Assembly: GCF_000422345.1 (NCBI RefSeq)
Contig: NZ_AULP01000001.1
Location: 248,001 to 312,000 of the forward strand
DNA length: 64,000 nt
DNA from: Neomelitea salexigens DSM 19753
GTDB taxonomy: Bacteria; Pseudomonadota; Gammaproteobacteria; Pseudomonadales; Spongiibacteraceae
Direction: 5' to 3'
Below, piece by piece: positions 7,213 to 18,460 of this stretch (positions within the stretch are counted from its first letter, which is position 1; every line of letters starts with the position of its first letter). The notes under the pieces are model-generated. The model saw nothing but the letters and a program-made list of their open reading frames with translations, searched no databases and was not told where the DNA came from. Made by a program: the position numbers and the translations under genes.

Positions 7213-9579
7213 TCAGTTCCTTAAACTGGCCCCGAAGCGATCCTGCAACGCCTGCACTACCGCCTCTACAGATAGGGTAACTTCTTCCTCATTAAGAGTG
7301 CGGGATGAATGCCGGTACGTCAAGCCCAGGCCCAGGCTTTTCCTTTCTGGATCAATACCTTTACCCTGATAAATATCAAAGAGCTTCAAGTTAACTAACA
7401 ACTCCCCAGCCGCATCCTGCACACAATCTAGGACGGATTGGGCGGCGACATCGCTAGGCAAAATAACCGCTAAGTCACGGCGCAGCTCAGGGTAGCGTGA
7501 AACAGGTTTAAACGCAGGTACAGCGACTTCGAGCAGCGCATCAAGGTCTATTTCGAAGAAATACACCGCCGACGGCAAATCCAACTCGCTCTGCAGCGAG
7601 GGGTGAAGCGCACCAATGCGCCCAACGCAGCGCTCCCCTTGATAGACGTTCGCAGTTTGCCCTGGATGCAAAGCCTTATGCTGCGCCGCCTCGAAGCGCA
7701 AAGGTGTCGCGGCAGGGGTCATCAGTGCTTCTAGATCGCCCTTAAGGTCGAAGAAATCCAGTAAATCGCCACCTGAACTCCAATTTTCCGGATTTCGCCG
7801 CCCAGACAACAACGCACCCAGCGTCGGAATCTGTGCCAAGCCCTCAGCTGATGGCACAAAACGCTGCCCAATTTCAAAGAATCGCAGGCGCGCTTGTTGA
7901 CGCTTGCTATTGTATTCCGCTGTCTTCAACAGTCCTGGCAAAAGAGAGTCACGCATCTGCGCCATATCAGCACTAATGGGATTCAACAACGTCACGCAAT
8001 CCTCGCGCTCTGAGAGTTTCGCGTTGAGCACAGGGTCGACAAAACTGTAGCTAATGGCTTCCTGGTAACCACGGGATACCAAGTGCTGCCGTAAATCCAT
8101 GACCGCACGCTGCCCTTCCGGGCGAGACTTTATTGCCAGCTCTGAGCGAATAGGCTTAACCGGCAGGCGATTATAGCCATATACCCGAGCGAGCTCTTCG
8201 AGCAAGTCAACTTCGATGGCAATATCAAAACGCCAGCTTGGCGGGGTTACCACCCAGCCGCTGTCCTGGCGCTCTACCTCCATACCTAAACCTGTCAGGA
8301 TTTGCTCGACTTCTTTAGCCAGCAACGGCATCCCAAGCATCTTCTCGATACGCGCCTCACGCAAGATCACAGGGCTGCGGCTTGGTAAAGCATCACTGCT
8401 CGCCTCAGTCAGAGGCCCTGCTTTGCCACCGCATATTTGCAATATTAATTCGGTGGCACGCTCAATGGCTCTCTCTGCCAAAGCGAAGTCCACACCGCGC
8501 TCAAATCTATGCGACGCGTCAGTGTGCAAACCATAAGAGCGCGCCTTGCCGGCAAGCTTCTCTGGGGTGAAAAATGCAGACTCTAAGAACAAGTCTTGAG
8601 TCGCGGCAGATACTGCACTGCCCTGCCCGCCCATAATGCCGGCGAGCGCCAACGGCTTCTCATCGTCGGCTATTAACAAGCTATCGTCACGAAGCTCCAA
8701 CGTTTGCCCATCCAGCAGCTCGAGGCTCTCGCCTAACGTTGCCGTGCGCACATTAACGGCGCCACTGATCGCCGATAAGTCAAAGGCATGCATGGGCTGG
8801 CCGAGCTCAAGCATAACCAAATTAGTGACATCCACCACTGGGTCAATGCTACGTGAACCACAGCGACGCAACTTTTCTTGCAGCCACAAGGGGCTTTCAG
8901 CCCCCATATTCACACCGCGCACCACTCGGCCCACATAACGCGCGCAGTGATCAGGCGCCGCAATCTTTACGGCAAGCTGATCATCGATGCTGGCTTCTAC
9001 CGCAGCCTGAGCTGGCTCAGCAAACGCCATATTATTGAGAACGGCCGCCTCGCGGGCGACCCCTCTAATACTGAGACAATCGGCACGGTTTGGAGTCAAA
9101 CCAAGCTCGATAAGCTTATCGTCAAGCCCTAGGTAACTGCGAACATCCTCACCCAACGGCGCATCGCTGGGCAATTCGAACAGGCCATCAGACTGCTCTG
9201 CCATTCCCAACTCTTGCTCGGCACACAGCATGCCAAAGGACTCTACACCGCGAAGCTTGGCTTTCTTTATTTTGAAATTGCCGGGCAGGATCGCTCCTAC
9301 CATGGCCATGGGCACTTTGATTCCCACCCGAGCATTGGCGGCGCCGCAAACAATTTGGAAACTTTCCTGGCCATTACTCACTTGGCAAACTTGCAGCTTG
9401 TCAGCGTCAGGGTGGCGCTCTGCAGCAGTAATCTCAGCAACAACCACACCGCTAAAATCACCCGCGACAGGCTCAATGGCATCGACTTCCAAGCCAGCCA
9501 TTGTCAATTGTGCAGATAGGTCGTCACTGTCCACACCGGGGTTTACCCACTCTCGCAACCACTGTTCACTAAATTTCAT
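7213..9579 (-). CDS. pheT: Phenylalanine-tRNA ligase beta subunit
   Basis: 788 residues, the expected length. Domain order fits PheT: N-terminal tRNA-binding OB domain (about 39-150, with [22 protein letters not shown] in two pieces), B3/B4 editing domain (about 210-375, ending [10 protein letters not shown]), B5 domain (about 400-470), the catalytic-like core, and the C-terminal ferredoxin-fold anticodon domain with [15 protein letters not shown] (about 695-787). It forms the alpha2-beta2 enzyme with PheS encoded just upstream and acts in the cytoplasm charging tRNA-Phe. Confidence 0.98.
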   Translation of the reverse strand: MKFSEQWLREWVNPGVDSDDLSAQLTMAGLEVDAIEPVAGDFSGVVVAEITAAERHPDADKLQVCQVSNGQESFQIVCGAANARVGIKVPMAMVGAILPGNFKIKKAKLRGVESFGMLCAEQELGMAEQSDGLFELPSDAPLGEDVRSYLGLDDKLIELGLTPNRADCLSIRGVAREAAVLNNMAFAEPAQAAVEASIDDQLAVKIAAPDHCARYVGRVVRGVNMGAESPLWLQEKLRRCGSRSIDPVVDVTNLVMLELGQPMHAFDLSAISGAVNVRTATLGESLELLDGQTLELRDDSLLIADDEKPLALAGIMGGQGSAVSAATQDLFLESAFFTPEKLAGKARSYGLHTDASHRFERGVDFALAERAIERATELILQICGGKAGPLTEASSDALPSRSPVILREARIEKMLGMPLLAKEVEQILTGLGMEVERQDSGWVVTPPSWRFDIAIEVDLLEELARVYGYNRLPVKPIRSELAIKSRPEGQRAVMDLRQHLVSRGYQEAISYSFVDPVLNAKLSEREDCVTLLNPISADMAQMRDSLLPGLLKTAEYNSKRQQARLRFFEIGQRFVPSAEGLAQIPTLGALLSGRRNPENWSSGGDLLDFFDLKGDLEALMTPAATPLRFEAAQHKALHPGQTANVYQGERCVGRIGALHPSLQSELDLPSAVYFFEIDLDALLEVAVPAFKPVSRYPELRRDLAVILPSDVAAQSVLDCVQDAAGELLVNLKLFDIYQGKGIDPERKSLGLGLTYRHSSRTLNEEEVTLSVEAVVQALQDRFGASLRN

Positions 9580-9630
9580 GCTCTATCCGTATCCGACTGT
9601 TAACGTTGCCTAGCTAGTAGCTCGATGCAT

Positions 9631-10776
<1,146 letters not shown>

Positions 10777-11133
10777 TCAGGCCAGAGCTGCTTTCGCGCG
10801 TTCTACCACGGCAGCAAAGGCTTCTTTGTCGTGCACGGCTAAGTCAGCCAGTACGCGACGGTCCAGTGCGATCTCTGCCTTTTTCAAGCCAGCAATCAAA
10901 CGGCTGTAATTCAAGCCATTGGCACGAGATGCAGCATTAATGCGGGTGATCCACAGCGCACGGAAAGTACGTTTCTTAACGCGGCGATCGCGGTAAGCGT
11001 ATTGACCGGCTTTGATTACCGCCTGCTTAGCTACACGATAGATGCGCGAGCGCGCTCCGTAGTAACCCTTGGCTTGCTTCAAAATCTTTTTATGACGACG
11101 GTGTGCTGTCACACCACGTTTTACGCGGGGCAT
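10777..11133 (-). CDS. rplT: 50S ribosomal protein L20
   Basis: 118 residues, basic, with the family pattern [19 protein letters not shown] and the long basic N-terminal helix, then [19 protein letters not shown]20 is an early assembly protein of the large subunit and, in enterobacteria, represses its own operon by binding the rpmI leader. It lies 32 bp after rpmI in the standard infC-rpmI-rplT order. Confidence 0.98.
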   Translation of the reverse strand: MPRVKRGVTAHRRHKKILKQAKGYYGARSRIYRVAKQAVIKAGQYAYRDRRVKKRTFRALWITRINAASRANGLNYSRLIAGLKKAEIALDRRVLADLAVHDKEAFAAVVERAKAALA

Positions 11134-11165
11134 AGTCTATTCCTTATCTGTTGAGATGACGGTAA

Positions 11166-11360
11166 TCAAATGGCGCGAAGCATGCGGTCGACCAGAACTT
11201 TGTCCGACTTGTGGACAGCACTGGTGCCACGCAGCTGACGCTTACGCTTGGTGGTCATCTTGGTAAGGATGTGACTCTTGTGGGCGCTTTTACGCTTATA
11301 ACCGCTACCGGTTTTTTTAAAGCGTTTTGCCGCTCCGCTGTGTACTTTAACTTTTGGCAT
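11166..11360 (-). CDS. rpmI: 50S ribosomal protein L35
   Basis: 64 residues, highly basic, with [20 protein letters not shown] at the N-terminus and the conserved LRGT turn. It sits between infC and rplT. Length and order are exactly those of L35. Confidence 0.98.
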   Translation of the reverse strand: MPKVKVHSGAAKRFKKTGSGYKRKSAHKSHILTKMTTKRKRQLRGTSAVHKSDKVLVDRMLRAI

Positions 11361-11408
11361 CGTTAGATACTCCGCATTGCTTCAATCAATTAAGCAGGCC
11401 CTGAGAGC

Positions 11409-11948
11409 TCACTGCTTTTTCTTTTTCGGGGCAATCACCATCGTCAATTGACGACCTTCCATCTTCGGATACTGTTCTACAGCGCCGTATTCAGCGAGGT
11501 CTGCTTCTACTCGCTGCAACAACTGCATACCCAGTTCCTGGTGGGCCATCTCTCGACCGCGGTAACGCAATGTCACCTTGGCTTTATCCCCATGCTCGAG
11601 GAAACGTATCAGGTTGCGCAGTTTTACCTGATAATCCCCGTCATCCGTCCCAGGTCGGAATTTGATCTCCTTGACCTGAGTACGAACCTGGTTTTTTCGG
11701 GCCGCAGCTTGCTGCTTTTTGGCCTCGAAAACATGTTTTCCGTAATCCATGATCTTGCAGACCACCGGATCAGAGTCCGCAATCTGCACTAAGTCTAGGC
11801 TGGCTTCCTGGGCGGCAGTTAACGCCTCCGCGAGTGGAACGATACCCACTTGGTTGCCTTCAGCATCGATCAGCCTAACTTGACTGGCTTCAATATCTTG
11901 ATTTATTAGTGCGCGTTTGCCGCGCCCTTTTGCGTTATCGCGTTTAAT
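11409..11948 (-). CDS. infC: Translation initiation factor IF-3 (AUU start)
   Basis: 179 residues when begun at ATT (11948-11946). Reading from there gives [21 protein letters not shown], a normal IF-3 N-terminus with the RxNxxI-type motif, while the first in-frame GTG would remove about 33 residues of the N-domain. GGAGAG lies 6 bp before the ATT, inside the last codons of thrS, whose stop is 2 bp upstream. The C-domain carries [14 protein letters not shown] and ends in a lysine run. The rare AUU codon is the known self-control device of infC: IF-3 rejects non-canonical starts and so limits its own synthesis. Confidence 0.95.
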   Translation of the reverse strand: MKRDNAKGRGKRALINQDIEASQVRLIDAEGNQVGIVPLAEALTAAQEASLDLVQIADSDPVVCKIMDYGKHVFEAKKQQAAARKNQVRTQVKEIKFRPGTDDGDYQVKLRNLIRFLEHGDKAKVTLRYRGREMAHQELGMQLLQRVEADLAEYGAVEQYPKMEGRQLTMVIAPKKKKQ

Positions 11949-11950
11949 TG

Positions 11951-13876
11951 CTAGCTCTCCGATATTGCACGGCTGCGAGCAGCCACGCCTTCGGCAAGGA
12001 TGCTCGCCAACTCATCAAGTGAGATCGAGCCCAAATCCTTACCACCTCTTGCACGCACTGCTACAGTCCGACTTTCCACCTCTTTATCCCCGACTACCAG
12101 GATATAAGGCACCTTCTGAATTGTGTGCTCGCGGATTTTAAAGCCGATCTTCTCATTTCTCAAGTCCGAGTCGACTCTAAACCCACGATCTTGCAGGAAT
12201 TCTTTCACTTCTGACACATATTCACCCTGTGCATCGGTGATATTGCAGACTACAGCCTGCACCGGAGCAAGCCAAAGTGGGAACGCCCCCTCGTAATGCT
12301 CGATCAAAATGCCGATAAAGCGCTCGAAAGACCCCAATATCGCTCGGTGCAGCATTACTGGCGTCTTGCGCTGACCACTCTCGTCCACATATTGCGCGCC
12401 CAGGCGTCCTGGCATCGAGAAGTCAACCTGAATCGTCCCCAACTGCCAAACTCGGCCAATACAATCTTTAAGGGAAAATTCAATTTTCGGCCCGTAGAAA
12501 GCGCCCTCTCCTGGGAGCTCTTCCCATGGCAAAGATTTGCTGTCCAAGGCTAACGCCAGCGCCTCTTCGGCCCGATCCCAATCCTCGTCACTACCAACGC
12601 GCTGCGCGGGGCGTGTTGACAGGCGATAGATGACGTCACTGAAACCAAAATCGGCGTAGACATCGTGCAAAAAATCGATAAATTGTGACACTTCCTGCTG
12701 AATTGACTCCTCAGCACAGAAAATGTGCGCATCGTCCTGGGTGAAACCACGCACCCTCATAATTCCATGCAAAGAACCTGAGGGCTCATTGCGGTGGCAC
12801 GAACCGAACTCTGCCAGCCTCAAGGGCAAATCCCGATAACTGCGCAGCCCCTGGTTAAACACTTGAACGTGGCAAGGGCAATTCATTGGCTTAACGGCCA
12901 CTTCTCGCTCATCGGCCTGAAGGCGGAACATGCCATCGCTAAACTTGTCGGCATGCCCTGACTTCTCCCACAACGAAATATCAACCAGCTGAGGAGTTTT
13001 AATCTCTTGATAACCATGCTTGCGCTGCTGATCTCGCATATATTGCTCAACAGCTTGATAAATACCCCAACCCTTGGGGTGCCAAAACACCATTCCGGGC
13101 GCTTCTTCCTGCATGTGGAACAGGTCGAGTTTTTTAGCAACCTTGCGGTGATCTCGCTTTTCCGCCTCAGCAATCCGGTTCAAATAAGACTTAAGGGCCT
13201 TTTTATTCGCCCAGGCTGTACCGTAAATTCGCTGCAACATGACGTTATTCTGATCGCCACGCCAATACGCACCAGCCACCTTGGTGAGTTTAAAGGCTTT
13301 CAAGCGGCCAGTACTGGGAACATGAGGCCCTCGGCACAAATCCATCCACTCACCCTGCTTATAAACCGAGATTTCCTCTCCCTCAGGCAGGTCGTGAATA
13401 ATTTCAACTTTATACTCTTCGCCCATATCGGCGAACGTTTTGGCCGCTTCTTCACGCGACATTACCAATCGCTCGACAGCTAAATCCTGCCCGGCAATGG
13501 CCTCCATTCGCGCCTCGATTTTCTGCAAGTCATCAGGCGTAAAAGCACGCTCAAAGGCAAAGTCGTAGTAGAAGCCATCTTCCACTGTTGGGCCAATTGT
13601 TACCTGCGCACCAGGGAACTCTTCCTGAACAGCCATTGCCAGCAAATGCGCCGTGGAATGACGAATAATCTCCAGGCCCTCTTCGTCGCGGTCGGTAATA
13701 ATCGCTAAATTGGCATCCTGCTCAATGAGGTAGCGAGTATCGACGAGCTCACCGTCTACCCGCCCCGCAAGAGCCGCCTTGGCAAGACCTGGACCAATGT
13801 CGGCCGCCACACCCTCAACGGTAATCGGCGTGTCGAATTCGCGGGTACTATTATCGGGGAGAGTAATAACAGGCAT
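11951..13876 (-). CDS. thrS: Threonine-tRNA ligase
   Basis: 641 residues. TGS domain (1-61), editing domain (about 62-225, [11 protein letters not shown] and an HxxxH zinc-type pair, with [12 protein letters not shown]), class II catalytic core (about 240-535, motif 2 near [12 protein letters not shown], zinc ligands in MNCPCHVQ and the C-terminal part), and anticodon-binding domain (about 535-641). It is the first gene of the operon with infC. In enterobacteria ThrRS represses its own mRNA; I see no clear anticodon-like leader here, and the untranslated leader would be only about 70 nt. Confidence 0.98.
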   Translation of the reverse strand: MPVITLPDNSTREFDTPITVEGVAADIGPGLAKAALAGRVDGELVDTRYLIEQDANLAIITDRDEEGLEIIRHSTAHLLAMAVQEEFPGAQVTIGPTVEDGFYYDFAFERAFTPDDLQKIEARMEAIAGQDLAVERLVMSREEAAKTFADMGEEYKVEIIHDLPEGEEISVYKQGEWMDLCRGPHVPSTGRLKAFKLTKVAGAYWRGDQNNVMLQRIYGTAWANKKALKSYLNRIAEAEKRDHRKVAKKLDLFHMQEEAPGMVFWHPKGWGIYQAVEQYMRDQQRKHGYQEIKTPQLVDISLWEKSGHADKFSDGMFRLQADEREVAVKPMNCPCHVQVFNQGLRSYRDLPLRLAEFGSCHRNEPSGSLHGIMRVRGFTQDDAHIFCAEESIQQEVSQFIDFLHDVYADFGFSDVIYRLSTRPAQRVGSDEDWDRAEEALALALDSKSLPWEELPGEGAFYGPKIEFSLKDCIGRVWQLGTIQVDFSMPGRLGAQYVDESGQRKTPVMLHRAILGSFERFIGILIEHYEGAFPLWLAPVQAVVCNITDAQGEYVSEVKEFLQDRGFRVDSDLRNEKIGFKIREHTIQKVPYILVVGDKEVESRTVAVRARGGKDLGSISLDELASILAEGVAARSRAISES

Positions 13877-13951
13877 GACTGTTCCTTATCCAGTGGTGGC
13901 CGCTACGATAGGCCACATGTAAAACGCTATTGCGCAAAAATCGGGGCGGCT

Positions 13952-13980
13952 ATTATGAACACCGATCCCAGGCTCTGCAA
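13952..13980 (-). promoter_or_regulatory. Sigma-70 promoter of the thrS operon
   Basis: Minus strand: TTGCAG (13980-13975), a 17-bp spacer, then CATAAT (13957-13952). Both hexamers match the consensus in at least four positions and spacing is ideal. Transcription would start about 70 bp before thrS. Confidence 0.7.
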
Positions 13981-13995
13981 GGTTTAAGCCGCAAA

Positions 13996-14021
13996 CAAAA
14001 AACCGCGCCGTAGCGCGGTTT
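13996..14021 (-). terminator. Terminator after the algP-like gene
   Basis: Minus-strand hairpin AAACCGCGC-TACG-GCGCGGTTT continuing into TTTTG. It isolates the algP-like gene from the thrS promoter just downstream. Confidence 0.85.
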
Positions 14022-14062
14022 ATCTAATGACCCTGAAGAGATATCCAGAGGTTCTAAATTTC

Positions 14063-14884
14063 TCAGCTACTCGTCTTGGCTGGCGTAGCGGCTACTTTTT
14101 TTGCCGGTGCTTTTTTCGGCGCCGCCTTCTTGGCCACTGCCTTCTTCTTCGCTACCTTCTTAGCCGCCGCTTTTTTAGGGGCACTTTTCTTCGCGGCGGT
14201 TTTGCGAGTTGCGGACTTTTTAGCGGCAGCTTTCTTACCTGCCGTCTTTTTAGCTGCCGTCTTTTTCTTAGTGGCTGATGCCGCAGCAGGCTTGGCAGCG
14301 GTCTTTGCCAGCGCCGCTTTGGCTGGGTCTGACAGCTTGGCTGTCAGTTGTTTGACCGCCATCTTGTGCTTGCTGACCAGCTTACGCTCAATAGTAGCAA
14401 GCTTCGCTTTGTCCTCAGCGTTGCGCTTTTTGATAAACCGCTGCTCGAACTGTTTAACGGCTTTCGCTAAATCAGCGTCTGCCTTACTTGCCAGCGCTTC
14501 GGATCGCTCTTGAATTTTTTGGCGGACCGCAGCCTCCGAGGCCGAGATTTTTGCAATGACTTTTGCATCAGCTAATGCCGACTTACTGCTGGCAACCTTC
14601 GCACGTACCGTTCGCAATTTTTGGTTTGCCTTGCTTGCTGCAGCTGATGCACGCTTGGCAGCATTTTTATCTGCCGCCTTGGCCGTTTTCTTTGCCTTCG
14701 CCTTAGCAGAATCTAGCTTCGCTTTCGCTGCAGCTACCGCCTTGCGTTCTTTAGCTAACATCGCCTCAACTTTCTTCAAACCTTCCTCGGCTTTTTTAAC
14801 GACGGCGTTTCCAGGGGAGGCGGTTTTTTTGGGGGATGCTTTTTTCTTTGCTGCAGTGGCAACTTTGCGCTTTGCTCTTGGCAT
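14063..14884 (-). CDS. algP: Histone-H1-like Lys/Ala-rich DNA-binding protein (AlgP-like)
   Basis: 273 residues, dominated by Ala and Lys. Residues about 25-195 look helical with a coiled-coil pattern (EEGLKKVEAMLAKERK), and about 200-270 are KKxAAKK/KPAA-type repeats like eukaryotic H1 tails. Pseudomonas AlgP/AlgR3 has the same build and influences alginate transcription; the family is otherwise known mainly as a nucleoid-binding repeat protein. AAGGAG lies 7 bp before the ATG. A perfect 9-bp inverted repeat (14910-14934) lies just upstream. The symbol is given on architecture, and repeat length varies between strains. Confidence 0.75.
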   Translation of the reverse strand: MPRAKRKVATAAKKKASPKKTASPGNAVVKKAEEGLKKVEAMLAKERKAVAAAKAKLDSAKAKAKKTAKAADKNAAKRASAAASKANQKLRTVRAKVASSKSALADAKVIAKISASEAAVRQKIQERSEALASKADADLAKAVKQFEQRFIKKRNAEDKAKLATIERKLVSKHKMAVKQLTAKLSDPAKAALAKTAAKPAAASATKKKTAAKKTAGKKAAAKKSATRKTAAKKSAPKKAAAKKVAKKKAVAKKAAPKKAPAKKVAATPAKTSS

Positions 14885-14909
14885 TTTATTCTCCTTGGCG
14901 AACAGCTTT

Positions 14910-14934
14910 ATGCTATTTGTTTAAAAAATAGCAT
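14910..14934. repeat. Perfect inverted repeat upstream of the algP-like gene
   Basis: ATGCTATTT-N7-AAATAGCAT, nine paired bases, 26 bp before the start codon. It is AT-rich and lacks a following T run, so it looks more like an operator or an mRNA 5' hairpin than a terminator. Confidence 0.5.
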
Positions 14935-14994
14935 ACATAGTAAGCAGCGCAAAATTTTCGCAAAAAAATCAAAAGCTTTGTCGCACTTAGCGAC

Positions 14995-15984
14995 TTACTT
15001 TTTAAGAGACTGAGAAACAAATGGGCGACACAATTCCAGCATCAAATCTTGATGAGTATCGCTATCATTCAAACACGGGATGTAATTAAACCCTTCCCCA
15101 CCGTGCTCCATGAAAATCTCTTTTGCTTCGCCATCTATCTCCTCCAATGTTTCAAGACATTCAACAGCAAACGCTGGACACATTACATCCAGGCTTTTCA
15201 CCCCTTCTGCCGGCAACGCTTCTACAGTTTTGTCGGTATAGGGAGTTAACCACTCAGCCTTACCCAGCCTAGATTGAAATGTCCTGAGCCACTGGGTGTC
15301 ATCCAGTTCAAGGTACTTGGCCACGGCCTGTGCGGTTTCATTGCAATGCTGTTCATAGGGGTCGCCCAAATCCACATTTCGCTTCGGAATTCCGTGAAAC
15401 GACATGAGTAAGCGCTCTGCCCGGCCGTTTTTTTGCCAGTGTGCTTTAACACTTTCGCCAAGGGCCGCCACATAGGCCTCATGGTCGTGGTAATTGCGCA
15501 GCCATGACCACTGAGGCATGTCCCGCATGCGAGCAAAGCAGCGGTATACGGCATCCATGGCAGCCGCCGTGGTAGTCGCCGAATACTGTGGGTACAGCGG
15601 CACAAATAAGATGTTTTCGACACCGGCGTCGCAGAGCTCATGTATTTGAGACTCCACACTGGGCTGCCCGTACGTCATGGCAAGCCGCACCGTGATATCC
15701 GCACCCGGATACTCTTGGGAGAGTTTGTTGGCGACCCCCTCAACTAAACTTTCTGAAAAGTGCCTGAGCGGGGAGGTGTCACCAAACCATATCTGACGAT
15801 AAGCCTTTGCCACACGAGGTGAACGGAAAGGGAGAATAATTAGATAGAGTATCGCCAGCCAGATAAGCCTTGGGACCTCGACCACGCGTCGGTCTGACAG
15901 AAATTCCCTCAAGAACCGCCGCACCCCAGGGGTATTGGGAGCATCTGGTGTACCCAAATTGATAAAGACTACCGCTGTTTTCAT
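14995..15984 (-). CDS. hemH: Ferrochelatase
   Basis: 329 residues. Inserts Fe2+ into protoporphyrin IX, the last step of protoheme synthesis. It opens with TAVVFINLGTPDAP, contains the active-site histidine region LLMSFHGIPKRNVDLGDPY and the C-terminal acidic site VECLETLEEI. The length is normal. It stands alone between the algP-like gene and adk, all on the minus strand. Confidence 0.97.
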   Translation of the reverse strand: MKTAVVFINLGTPDAPNTPGVRRFLREFLSDRRVVEVPRLIWLAILYLIILPFRSPRVAKAYRQIWFGDTSPLRHFSESLVEGVANKLSQEYPGADITVRLAMTYGQPSVESQIHELCDAGVENILFVPLYPQYSATTTAAAMDAVYRCFARMRDMPQWSWLRNYHDHEAYVAALGESVKAHWQKNGRAERLLMSFHGIPKRNVDLGDPYEQHCNETAQAVAKYLELDDTQWLRTFQSRLGKAEWLTPYTDKTVEALPAEGVKSLDVMCPAFAVECLETLEEIDGEAKEIFMEHGGEGFNYIPCLNDSDTHQDLMLELCRPFVSQSLKK

Positions 15985-16052
15985 TTTTCACTTTCCAAAG
16001 CGTGCGAGATGCGTCTTACGCGATTGAACAAACATTCGGTTTATAGCACAAA

Positions 16053-16077
16053 GAAAAACGGCGCCTAAAGGCGCCGC
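16053..16077 (-). terminator. Terminator after adk
   Basis: Minus-strand hairpin CGGCGCC-TTTA-GGCGCCG followed by TTTTTC. Confidence 0.85.
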
Positions 16078-16108
16078 AGATCGCAAAACCAGACTGCCAC
16101 AACGGAGC

Positions 16109-17297
<1,189 letters not shown>

Positions 17298-17633
17298 ATG
17301 AAAGTACGGGATTTGTTATCACTCTGGGAACAAACCGCCAGCAGCGGCTTAACCGAGGATTGCTATAAGATACGGCTGCCACTGGAGGATGCCGCCAAAC
17401 TAAAAGCGCTGGCAGAGCTCTATCCCAGGCGCCACGTTGAAGAGCTAATCACAGACCTGCTTAGCGCGTCATTGAACGAACTCGAAAGCGCCATGCCTTA
17501 TGTCCGCGGCAAAAAAGTTGTTACCACCGATGAACTCGGCGACCCTGTCTATGAGGATGTAGGCCCCACACCTCGTTACTTGAGCTTGACTGAAAAGCAT
17601 ATGTCAGCCCTGAAAAACCGCAATAAGCACTGA
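17298..17633 (+). CDS. Conserved hypothetical protein (often mislabelled pilin-related)
   Basis: A 111-residue soluble protein with no signal peptide. It has the conserved-looking blocks YKIRLPLEDAAKLKALAELYPRR (in two pieces), EELITDLLSASLNELE and DPVYEDVGPTPRYLSLT. I associate this pattern with a small pseudomonad family that databases have called pilin assembly or type 1 pili tip component, a name for which this sequence gives no support. The middle segment resembles a ribbon-helix-helix-like helical pair. It stands alone, convergent with mazG. Confidence 0.75.
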   Translation: MKVRDLLSLWEQTASSGLTEDCYKIRLPLEDAAKLKALAELYPRRHVEELITDLLSASLNELESAMPYVRGKKVVTTDELGDPVYEDVGPTPRYLSLTEKHMSALKNRNKH

Positions 17634-17644
17634 CCACAAGTGGG

Positions 17645-18460
17645 CTACAAGCCCGCTTGTTTGGCATCTTGCCAATACTGCTCAAGCACGGCTTTCGGTG
17701 TGGCGGCAGCGCCCTCCTGCCCCCCGGCCTGTTGTTCAACATAGCGAAAGCGTCGCTCGAATTTTTGACCCGCTGCTCGAAGTGCGCCTTCGGCATCCTG
17801 CTTAAGATGGCGACTCAAGTTCACCACGGAGAAGAAAACATCGCCGAGCTCATCGGCTATTTCCTCACTCTGGCCGCCGTCTATCGCTTCTTTGAGTTCG
17901 GCCAACTCGTCTTCCAAAGCGGCCAATACACCTGCGACATCGTCCCAATCAAAGCCAAGGCGACTCGCCCGTTTTTGCAGTTTTTCCGCTCGGTTGGTCG
18001 CCGGCAATGCCATGGGAATATCGTCTAAGGCACTCAACTGGGCCTTTCCCCGGCGCTCCTCTGCCTTGATTTCCTCCCAGCGCTGCTTGATTGCGGGTTC
18101 ATCAGGCGGTGCTTCTCCGCGGCGACTTTCCAGGGTTCCATCGGGAAAAACATGGGGATGACGGCGCAGAAGTTTGCGGGTGATGTCATCGACAACGTCG
18201 TTAAAGGTAAAGTCGCCCTGCTCCTGTGCCAGCTGGCTGTAAAAAATTAACTGGAACAATACGTCGCCCATCTCCTGGCGAATCTGATCCGGGTCAGCAC
18301 TCTCGATCGCATCGACGAGCTCATAGACCTCTTCGAGTGTATAAGGGACGATGCTTTTAAAATCCTGCTTCTGATCCCAAGGGCAACCATCTTGAGGGTC
18401 GCGCAAACGCGACATCAGTTCGCGCAAATCATCGATGTCATATTGCTTTGCCGCCATCAT
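17645..18460 (-). CDS. mazG: Nucleoside triphosphate pyrophosphohydrolase MazG
   Basis: 271 residues with two tandem MazG domains (about 8-120 and 150-262). Domain 1 carries LRDPQDGCPWDQKQDF and the metal-binding EEVYELVDAIE; domain 2 has the paired acidic helices EDELAELKEAI and DELGDVFFSVVNLSRH. It hydrolyses NTPs to NMP + PPi and is linked to nucleotide-pool cleaning and lowering of (p)ppGpp effects. The start overlaps the relA stop by 4 bp, so the two are coupled, as in E. coli. Confidence 0.95.
   Translation of the reverse strand: MMAAKQYDIDDLRELMSRLRDPQDGCPWDQKQDFKSIVPYTLEEVYELVDAIESADPDQIRQEMGDVLFQLIFYSQLAQEQGDFTFNDVVDDITRKLLRRHPHVFPDGTLESRRGEAPPDEPAIKQRWEEIKAEERRGKAQLSALDDIPMALPATNRAEKLQKRASRLGFDWDDVAGVLAALEDELAELKEAIDGGQSEEIADELGDVFFSVVNLSRHLKQDAEGALRAAGQKFERRFRYVEQQAGGQEGAAATPKAVLEQYWQDAKQAGL

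Noticed and set aside
14076-14513. Forward frame rich in Ala/Phe opposite the algP-like gene
   Set aside because: The Ala/Phe/Leu runs are the complement of Lys/Ala codons; they look membrane-like only by accident.
17637-17659. Hairpin between the 17298 gene and mazG as a bidirectional terminator
   Set aside because: The stem is good (CAAGTGGGCT with AGCCCGCTTG), but the T run is only three bases and it overlaps mazG, so I do not call it.
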